A stretch of DNA of 10,365 nt from the NCBI GenBank assembly GCA_934654805.1, contig CAKUGW010000112.1:1-10365 (forward strand), read 5' to 3'. Below, one piece after another: positions 6,253-10,365 of the stretch. The notes below the pieces were generated by a model. It was not told the DNA's origin, made no database searches, and was given only the letters and a program-made list of their open reading frames with translations. The position numbers and the translations under genes were made by a program. This stretch comes from an uncultured Kiritimatiellota bacterium (GTDB lineage: Bacteria; Verrucomicrobiota; Kiritimatiellia; RFP12; UBA1067). The first letter of the stretch is position 1. Each line of letters starts with the position of its first letter.

Positions 6253-8061
6253 ATGCGTCATCTGTCACGTGTAATCCTGATGAGCCTGATGCTAGCACTG
6301 ACCGCCGGAAATGCGGCGACGAAGCCGAACGAGAACTTGGCGGCCTTTCACGAGGCGCGCTTCGGGATGTTCATCCATTGGGGCCTCTACTCGCTTCTGG
6401 GCGGACGCTGGAAAGGCCAGTCGATGGACTACATCGGCGAATGGATCCAGAGCCGCTATCGGATTCCCGCCGCCGAATATGCCGCGCTCGCGCAGCGGTT
6501 CAATCCGACTGAATTCGACGCGGACGAATGGGCGCGGGCGGCGGCGGACGCCGGCATGACCTATGTCGTGCTGACGACGAAGCACCATGAGGGATTCTCG
6601 CTCTTCGCCTCGCGGGCGAGCGACTTCAATGTCGTCGACGCGACGCCGTTCGGCCGCGACGTGTTCGCGGAACTGGCCGCCGCCTGCCGTCGCCACGGGC
6701 TTAAGGTCTGCCTCTACTACTCGCAGTGTCTGGACTGGCATGAGCCTGATGCGGCGGACGACGTCGCCTGCCGACGCGGAAACTTCGGCATGGACTGGGG
6801 GAATGCATGGGACTGGCCCGATGCCTCGAAGAAGGACATCACGCGCTACCTGAAGAACAAGGTCTACCCGCAGCTCAAGGAACTCCTGACGAACTACGGC
6901 GAGATCTTCTACATCTGGTTTGACTGTCCCTTCGGCCTGACGAAGGAGCAGACCATCGAACTGCGGGAGTACGTCCGCGCACTTCAGCCCAACACGCTCG
7001 TCAGCAGCCGCATCGGCTATGGGCTGGGCGACTTCGGCACGTTCGGCGACAACCAGATGGACGCCGACCGCACGACCTTCCCCATTGAGGTCGCGATGAC
7101 GCTCAACGATACCTGGGGCTTCAAGTGGGACGACCACAACTGGAAGAGCGGGGACCGCGTGGCCTGCGACCTGGCGCAGACCATTTCGTGCGACGCGAAC
7201 CTCCTGCTCAACATCGGCCCGCGCGGCGACGGACGCTTCCCCGACGTGTCGCGCGATGTCCTGCACGAGCTGGGTGAGTGGCGGCGGCGGACGGGGTTCG
7301 TGATTCGTGGCGCGGGGCCGAGTCCGTTTCCGCAGGCCTTCGCGTGGGGCTGGTGTACGCAGGCGCCCGGCAATGTGCTGCAGTTCGTCGTCCGAAACGA
7401 CTGGACGAACGACCTTGAGGTCTGCGGCCTGCGTACGCGCGTCCTGTCGGGGACGTCGGCGTTCCGGCAGGACGGCGAGCGGCTGACGGTGGCGGTTCCG
7501 CCGGTGACGGACGCGATGCCGCGCGTCATTCGGCTCACGCTGGCGGATGCGCCGGAGGTCGATGCCGCGCTGATGCCGCAGAACGGCGTGCTGACGCTCA
7601 TGCCGACGAAGGGCCGGGTGCATGCGGCAGGTCGAACGGCCGTCGAGGAGACGCCCGTTGCGGGCACGGCGGGGGAACGGCTCGGCTCGGACGATTGCCG
7701 AGTGACGGCGCGCGGCGCGTTCACGGCGTGGCACCATGTTGGCGACGCGATTGCGTGGCAGGTGAAACTGCCCGAAAGCGGACGTTGGCGCGTTTCGGTC
7801 TGGACGGAAACGTGGGATCATTCGCGTCCGTGGGCGGGCGATCGCCGTGTCCGCGTCGAAGTCGGCGTGCAACGTCTGGAGGCGGATCTCGTGAAGACGC
7901 GGGATCTGCCCCACACCGTCTACGATCGCGCCGTGTCGGATCTCGGCGAACTGACCCTCCCGGTGGGGGAGGCGACGGTGCGCGTCTCCACGGTCTCGGC
8001 AGGGCCTTTGGCGCGCTTCTTCGACCTGTCGCGCGTCGTCCTGACGAAGGAGGGAGAGTGA
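6253..8061 (+). CDS. GH29 alpha-L-fucosidase with extra C-terminal binding-like module
   Basis: The 602-residue exported enzyme removes alpha-L-fucose from glycans by a retaining mechanism. After a signal peptide (likely cleavage after GNA, residues 19-21) the GH29 barrel is clear: RFGMFIHWG (H42), TTKHHEGFSLF (K110-F115), DVFAELAAACRRHGLKVCLYYS, then YIWFDCPFG with D224 as the expected nucleophile. The conserved segment around EVAMTLNDTWGF contains E279, a candidate acid/base, and is followed by LLLNIGPRGDG. Residues about 345-445 fit the usual C-terminal beta-sandwich. Residues about 446-602 form an additional module with AWQVKLPESGRWRVSVWTET, similar to carbohydrate-binding-like domains appended to other bacterial GH29 enzymes. 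AAGGA sits 6 nt before the start and overlaps the preceding TAA, indicating translational coupling. Fucose removal is the firmest functional clue to the operon's substrate. Confidence 0.92.
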   Translation: MRHLSRVILMSLMLALTAGNAATKPNENLAAFHEARFGMFIHWGLYSLLGGRWKGQSMDYIGEWIQSRYRIPAAEYAALAQRFNPTEFDADEWARAAADAGMTYVVLTTKHHEGFSLFASRASDFNVVDATPFGRDVFAELAAACRRHGLKVCLYYSQCLDWHEPDAADDVACRRGNFGMDWGNAWDWPDASKKDITRYLKNKVYPQLKELLTNYGEIFYIWFDCPFGLTKEQTIELREYVRALQPNTLVSSRIGYGLGDFGTFGDNQMDADRTTFPIEVAMTLNDTWGFKWDDHNWKSGDRVACDLAQTISCDANLLLNIGPRGDGRFPDVSRDVLHELGEWRRRTGFVIRGAGPSPFPQAFAWGWCTQAPGNVLQFVVRNDWTNDLEVCGLRTRVLSGTSAFRQDGERLTVAVPPVTDAMPRVIRLTLADAPEVDAALMPQNGVLTLMPTKGRVHAAGRTAVEETPVAGTAGERLGSDDCRVTARGAFTAWHHVGDAIAWQVKLPESGRWRVSVWTETWDHSRPWAGDRRVRVEVGVQRLEADLVKTRDLPHTVYDRAVSDLGELTLPVGEATVRVSTVSAGPLARFFDLSRVVLTKEGE

Positions 8062-9410
8062 TGAGAACGTTCGTCGGAATTCTTTTCGGATTGGGATTCC
8101 TGATGACATCAGTGGCGAATCCGCTTGGCTTTGCCGAATACGAACAGGAAGTCTCGGCGCAGTTCGCGACAGCCGAAGCGGCGCGCGCAGCGACCTTGAG
8201 GGCGACCGATCTGCCAGAGGGGTGTCCGCGCATTTTCACGACGCGGTGGGACGATTCCAACCCCGCCCATGTCGCCAAGGCGGAGATGCTGACGGCGAAC
8301 GGCTTTCGGGCGAACTTCTACTTGAATGGCGGCAAGGACTATTTACGGGACTGCGGAGCAAGGCTGCTGTCTCTCGGCCATGCGCTGGGCAACCACACGT
8401 CCAGTCATCCGCATTTGATGGCGCTTTCGTCGAGCGCCGCGTGGCGGGAAATCCTCGGCATGAAGATTCAGATCGAGACGGAACTCTCCACGCCCTGCGT
8501 CGCCTATGCCGCACCCTATGGCTGGGAAAAGACGGAGTCTGCCGAACGCCCCGCGTTGACCGTCCGCATGCTTCAGGCGAGTGGGCATTACGTCTGCGAC
8601 GACGGGACGGTTCTCCGCCCTGAATGGGATTGCGCGCGCGAGGCCTGGTTCGAGACGTTCCTGTTTTGCGCGGATGACGTCAATCCGTCCCGTGCGATTT
8701 ACGACCGTCAGTTGCGGGCGGTCGAGGCGCGGGCGGCGCAGCGGCCTGAGGTCGGGCGGCTGACGTTCGGCATCCATTCCTGGTGCGATGCTGCCGGGAC
8801 GAAGCGACAGGGCGAATGGCTTGCGGAAACCCGACGGTTGCATCCCGACTGGTATTTTGGGCACGCCAACGCTTTCGGGGCCTATCGGTATTCGGCGCGG
8901 TTTGGACGCATCCGCAAGGACGGCGTCCGAGGACGGACGGCGACATGGCGGGTGACGCGATTCGATCCCGTCGAGCTGGGCGATGGCATCCCGCTGTCGC
9001 TTGTCTTCAGCGAGCAGCCGACGGACTGTGCCCTGCCGAAAGGTCGAAACGGCACGTACGCGCTGGCGCAGACATGGCCGACGACGTTTCGTTCTGTCTG
9101 CCCGGATGAGGTTGCCGTGGAACTGGAGGTCGACGAGGCGGCGGGGACGCTGTCGGTTTGCATCGTCAACAAGACGGACTGTCCGCTGTCGCGGGTACGT
9201 GTTGTCGCGTGCGTGCCGCCGGTCTGGCGGGAGATGCGGCGGGGGATCGACCTGGGGACGGTGGCGGGGCGGGCGTCCGTCCGGCGGGTCTTCCGGCTCG
9301 GCGAGAAGGCAATTGCCGCCGGTGTCGGCACGTGTCTGTATGCGGCTTCGGTCGATTTTGTCAGCGAGGGGCAGAGACGGCGCGGCTGGGGAACGTGGGG
9401 GCGGCGGTAG
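8061..9410 (+). CDS. Exported polysaccharide deacetylase (CE4/NodB-like)
   Basis: The 449-residue product starts at an ATG sharing its A with the fucosidase TGA, with AAGGAGGG 6 nt upstream: strong evidence for coupled translation. A signal peptide (MRTFVGILFGLGFLMTSVA) precedes a NodB-like domain at about residues 55-290. Motif 1 is TRWDDS (D64 catalytic base, D65 metal ligand; W replaces the usual F of TFDD). Motif 2 is HTSSHP (H112 and H116, metal ligands), and AAPYGW (151-155) stands for motif 3. GIHSW (H239) fits the last histidine motif. The usual arginine of motif 3 is not obvious. Residues about 291-449 are an unassigned, probably beta-rich domain. CE4 enzymes remove N- or O-acetyl groups from chitin-like, peptidoglycan or xylan chains. 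Here the context suggests deacetylation of the glycan attacked by GH29 and GH43. It is the last gene of the operon. Confidence 0.82.
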   Translation: MRTFVGILFGLGFLMTSVANPLGFAEYEQEVSAQFATAEAARAATLRATDLPEGCPRIFTTRWDDSNPAHVAKAEMLTANGFRANFYLNGGKDYLRDCGARLLSLGHALGNHTSSHPHLMALSSSAAWREILGMKIQIETELSTPCVAYAAPYGWEKTESAERPALTVRMLQASGHYVCDDGTVLRPEWDCAREAWFETFLFCADDVNPSRAIYDRQLRAVEARAAQRPEVGRLTFGIHSWCDAAGTKRQGEWLAETRRLHPDWYFGHANAFGAYRYSARFGRIRKDGVRGRTATWRVTRFDPVELGDGIPLSLVFSEQPTDCALPKGRNGTYALAQTWPTTFRSVCPDEVAVELEVDEAAGTLSVCIVNKTDCPLSRVRVVACVPPVWREMRRGIDLGTVAGRASVRRVFRLGEKAIAAGVGTCLYAASVDFVSEGQRRRGWGTWGRR

Positions 9411-9423
9411 AAAATGGAGGTTG

Positions 9424-9530
9424 CAAATTCCGCTCTCCACCTCCACCTCACGTCTCCACCTTCTCTTCCCACCTCCAACTAAAACCTCCAACTTGTTCTT
9501 CCTCCTTCGCCCCTTCACCCAGTCCCCCTT
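9424..9530 (+). terminator. C-rich, G-poor tract after operon: possible Rho loading (rut) region
   Basis: Starting 14 bp after the operon's last stop, this 107-nt stretch contains by hand count 54 C and only 5 G, a 'C over G bubble' with many YC dinucleotides, the classical composition of Rho-utilisation sites. No intrinsic hairpin with a U-run is seen after 9410. The nearest structure pairs TGGAGGT (9415-9421) with ACCTCCA (9439-9445) but has no T-tract. Rho-dependent termination is inferred from composition. Confidence 0.4.
9444..9477 (+). repeat. Pyrimidine-rich intergenic repeat, copy 1
   Basis: This 34-bp segment matches 10230-10263 at 29 of 34 positions without gaps, with two exact 11-mers, CGTCTCCACCT and TCCCACCTCCA, held 5 bp apart in both copies. 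It lies inside a wider tract of CTCCAC/ACCTCC units. Both copies sit in spacers ahead of a plus-strand gene. Confidence 0.7.
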
Positions 9531-9573
9531 GACCGTGTAAGTTAGATATAGTAAACTTATTTCAATCTAACTT
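9529..9573 (+). promoter_or_regulatory. AT-rich promoter with 9-bp inverted-repeat operator
   Basis: TTGACC (9529-9534) and TAAACT (9552-9557) form a -35/-10 pair with a 17-bp spacer. A perfect inverted repeat, AAGTTAGAT (9539-9547) and ATCTAACTT (9565-9573), with a 17-bp centre, encloses the -10 and the expected start near 9564. Bases 9538-9543 (TAAGTT) and 9554-9559 (AACTTA) form a second nested pair. The layout is that of a repressor operator. The regulator is unknown and not encoded next to it. Confidence 0.55.
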
Positions 9574-9589
9574 TAGGAGGACATCGAAT

Positions 9590-10066
9590 TTGGAACGCGA
9601 ACGGCGCGACATTTTCTTCACGTTGCGCCTTGCGTACGTGGAACTTGCGGTTGAGGCGGCGAGTTCGCTCGTCCTTTTCTACGATCCTGTGGCGCTCGCG
9701 GCAACTCTGGAAACGCAGTCCGTCCGGCGGTGGCTCGCAGAACTTGGCTACCCGGAGACGGGGGCTGCGGAGGCCTTCGACGCGGAACTGGTGATTCTCG
9801 GTACCTCGACATGGGGATGCGGCGAGGCGCAGGACGACTGGGCGGCCGTGGGGCTTCCGCTCATGGAAGCCGTGAACGGGACGCCCCGGAACGCGCGGAA
9901 GGGCGCGTTCCGGGGTGGGGTGTCATTTCTGGACGGCGTGGGCGGCGGGCCCGCAACCGTTGCAGGTTCCCCTGTCGCAGGAGCAGTGGCGACCTTTGCT
10001 CGGCCCGAACAGGCAGCAGCCCGTGAGCGCGGCGAGCGTGAGGGCCGTCAGGGCGACGGCGAGTGA
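9590..10066 (+). pseudogene. Flavodoxin-like gene, degenerate at the FMN loop and truncated
   Basis: A TTG start with TAGGAGG 9 nt upstream opens a 158-codon frame. Residues 27-96 resemble flavodoxin: strand LVLFYDP, helix SVRRWLAELGY, then AFDAELVILGTSTWGCGEAQDDW (64-84), the typical 'LGTSTWG-GE-QDDW' core. Two things are wrong. The FMN phosphate loop after strand 1, normally like TxTGNT, reads ALAATLET and lacks its glycine and asparagine. Similarity also stops near residue 96 (nt 9878), where a strong hairpin begins, so the second half with the second FMN loop is missing. The remaining frame runs antisense through the lipoprotein gene at 9923-10087. Residues 1-26 are also unlike flavodoxin. 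The well-formed promoter, operator and ribosome site argue that a product is or recently was made. A remnant or a repurposed short protein is most likely; full flavodoxin function is unlikely. Confidence 0.55.
9884..9915 (-). terminator. Perfect 13-bp GC-rich hairpin after the lipoprotein gene
   Basis: CCCCGGAACGCGC (9884-9896) and GCGCGTTCCGGGG (9903-9915) pair perfectly around a 6-nt loop. On the minus strand the stem begins 7 nt after the lipoprotein stop (9923-9925), the position of a transcription terminator. No T-run follows on either strand, so it is either a non-canonical terminator or an mRNA-protecting hairpin. The same hairpin marks the end of flavodoxin similarity on the plus strand. 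Confidence 0.55.
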
Positions 10067-10087
10067 CTTCTTGAGGGTCGTGTTCAT
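9923..10087 (-). CDS. Small cysteine-rich lipoprotein, 54 residues
   Basis: This short gene has an ATG at 10087 preceded by GGAGG with 6-nt spacing, a strong ribosome site. The first 24 residues are a lipoprotein signal: MNTTLKKS, a hydrophobic run of Leu/Ala/Thr, then the lipobox LTGC with lipidation expected at C24. The mature part is only about 31 residues and contains the run HCSCDRGTCNGCG, giving CxC and CxxC spacing that could bind a metal or form disulfides. It resembles no enzyme I recognise, and no function is proposed beyond membrane anchoring. It lies convergent to, and overlaps, the run-on frame of the flavodoxin-like gene, and is followed by the hairpin at 9884-9915. The signal peptide, lipobox and ribosome site together make this the more credible coding strand in the overlap. 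A longer in-frame start upstream has no ribosome site and is rejected. Confidence 0.75.
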   Translation of the reverse strand: MNTTLKKSLAVALTALTLAALTGCCLFGPSKGRHCSCDRGTCNGCGPAAHAVQK

Positions 10088-10141
10088 GTTGCACCTCCGT
10101 TTTGCTTGACGTGGAAGGACCCATTCCTTCCGACGCCGCAC

Positions 10142-10147
10142 ATGATA
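10142..10147 (-). promoter_or_regulatory. Possible -10 box of the lipoprotein gene
   Basis: On the minus strand TATCAT (five of six to TATAAT) lies 54 bp before the start codon. No good -35 is found at normal spacing. The inferred leader would contain a 7-bp hairpin (GGAAGGA, 10113-10119, with TCCTTCC, 10125-10131) before the GGAGG ribosome site. Confidence 0.25.
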
Positions 10148-10196
10148 CGCTTTCCGAGGCGGGAAGTCCGTTGTCTTTCCAACGCATGAACTGCAA

Positions 10197-10225
10197 TCCG
10201 GAGATGGGGCGACACTCCGGACTTT
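10197..10225 (+). terminator. Weak hairpin followed by CTTTT
   Basis: TCCGGAG (10197-10203) and CTCCGGA (10215-10221) form a 7-bp stem with an 11-nt loop, followed by CTTTT. This could be a weak plus-strand terminator insulating the next gene from transcription across the flavodoxin remnant. The loop is long and the T-run short, so support is modest. Confidence 0.25.
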
Positions 10226-10229
10226 TGGA

Positions 10230-10263
10230 CACCTCTCGTCTCCACCTCCCGCTCCCACCTCCA
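10230..10263 (+). repeat. Pyrimidine-rich intergenic repeat, copy 2
   Basis: This is the partner of 9444-9477, with 29 of 34 bases identical. The following CACCTCCGCTTGT also resembles bases after copy 1 if a short gap is allowed. Here the tract directly abuts the promoter of the next gene and fills the place where its -35 box should be. Its complement is rich in GG runs (GGAGGTGGAGGTGGG), so a G-rich structure on the minus strand is possible. Confidence 0.7.
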
Positions 10264-10273
10264 CCTCCGCTTG

Positions 10274-10289
10274 TGGTATAATCTGTGTC
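10274..10289 (+). promoter_or_regulatory. Extended -10 promoter (TGGTATAAT) 7 nt before ATG
   Basis: TGG (10274-10276) followed by TATAAT (10277-10282) lies 7 nt ahead of the ATG at 10290. There is no -35 consensus (the pyrimidine repeat is there instead) and no Shine-Dalgarno sequence. A transcript starting at or within a base or two of the ATG is inferred. The arrangement copies that of the regulator promoter at 1449-1460. Confidence 0.6.
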
Positions 10290-10365
10290 ATGGAAAAGCT
10301 CGCGACAGACATCTACACGTTCTCCGAACTCGTGAAGAACGGCTTCACCTACATCGACAAGACCG
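10290..10365 (+). CDS. AAA-ATPase/PD-(D/E)XK family protein, N-terminal fragment
   Basis: The first 25 codons of a gene continuing past the window. IYTFSELVKNGFTYIDKT is the characteristic opening of AAA-ATPase-like (PF09820) proteins: a short strand, the F-x-x-L...G helix start, and the nearly invariant Y-[IV]-D-K-T just before the Walker A region. The full proteins are usually 500-600 residues and end in the PD-(D/E)XK domain seen at 1-242, so the two window edges carry different ends of the same family, on the same strand. The start is fixed by the -10 box 7 nt upstream. Function of the family is unresolved. Confidence 0.82.
   Translation, partial: MEKLATDIYTFSELVKNGFTYIDKT

Noticed and set aside
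6292..8109. 605-codon minus-strand open frame across the fucosidase gene
   Set aside because: Opposite strand of a clear GH29 enzyme; the translation is Arg/His-rich and shows no family motif.
8343..9518. 391-codon minus-strand open frame opposite the deacetylase and pyrimidine tract
   Set aside because: Arises from the GC-rich antisense strand; no motif and no initiation signal.
9424..9530. CTCCAC/ACCTCC units as a possible CRISPR array
   Set aside because: Units are short, irregular and without unique spacers of constant length; no cas-like gene is nearby.
9889..9930. Continuation of flavodoxin similarity (ARKGAFRGG compared with the GRKVACFGCGD segment)
   Set aside because: The resemblance is short, lies within the hairpin arms, and nothing flavodoxin-like follows; treated as chance.
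10113..10131. Hairpin in the lipoprotein leader as a riboswitch
   Set aside because: A single 7-bp stem with a 5-nt loop and no recognisable aptamer; could be chance.

Overview
The window reads as high-GC DNA from a glycan-degrading Gram-negative bacterium, most plausibly a host-associated or gut member of the PVC group (Kiritimatiellota or another Verrucomicrobiota-like lineage). The grounds are a XylR-type AraC regulator, an operon of exported carbohydrate-active proteins without SusC/SusD, a LamG protein with autotransporter-strand-like segments, and two gene fragments of the AAA-ATPase/PD-(D/E)XK family that is often multicopy in such genomes. The taxonomic call is inference; no rRNA or tRNA is present.

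Layout. Positions 1-242 hold the 3' end of an AAA-ATPase/PD-(D/E)XK (PF09820/PF08011-type) gene. A XylR-like regulator on the minus strand (264-1448) converges on it. The 192-bp gap 1449-1640 carries two divergent promoters and a 13-bp direct repeat abutting the operon -35 box, a good candidate operator. Five plus-strand genes follow, tightly packed (1641-9410): a parallel beta-helix protein, a GH43 glycosidase, a tandem-LamG protein, a GH29 alpha-L-fucosidase and a CE4-type polysaccharide deacetylase. All five begin with export signals, and most junctions show a Shine-Dalgarno sequence inside or next to the preceding stop. After the operon comes a C-rich, G-poor tract (possible Rho loading site). 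Then come an AT-rich promoter with a 9-bp inverted repeat, a degenerate and truncated flavodoxin-like gene (9590 onward), and a convergent 54-residue cysteine-rich lipoprotein gene (9923-10087, minus). The last stretch holds a second copy of the pyrimidine-rich repeat, a promoter, and the first 25 codons of another AAA-ATPase/PD-(D/E)XK paralogue (10290 onward).

How it works together (inference). The regulator probably senses a monosaccharide (XylR family) and switches on an exported enzyme set acting on a fucosylated, acetylated glycan that also carries arabinose or xylose. GH29 would remove fucose, GH43 pentose side chains, the CE4 protein acetyl groups. The beta-helix protein may be a lyase or hydrolase, and the LamG protein may hold the glycan or dock the enzymes. 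No transporter or sulfatase gene is in view, so uptake must be encoded elsewhere.

The least explained parts are the intergenic signals: the operator repeat, two TGGTATAAT promoters only 6-7 nt from an ATG (probable leaderless mRNAs), a 34-bp pyrimidine-rich repeat occurring twice, and the inverted repeat in front of the flavodoxin remnant.
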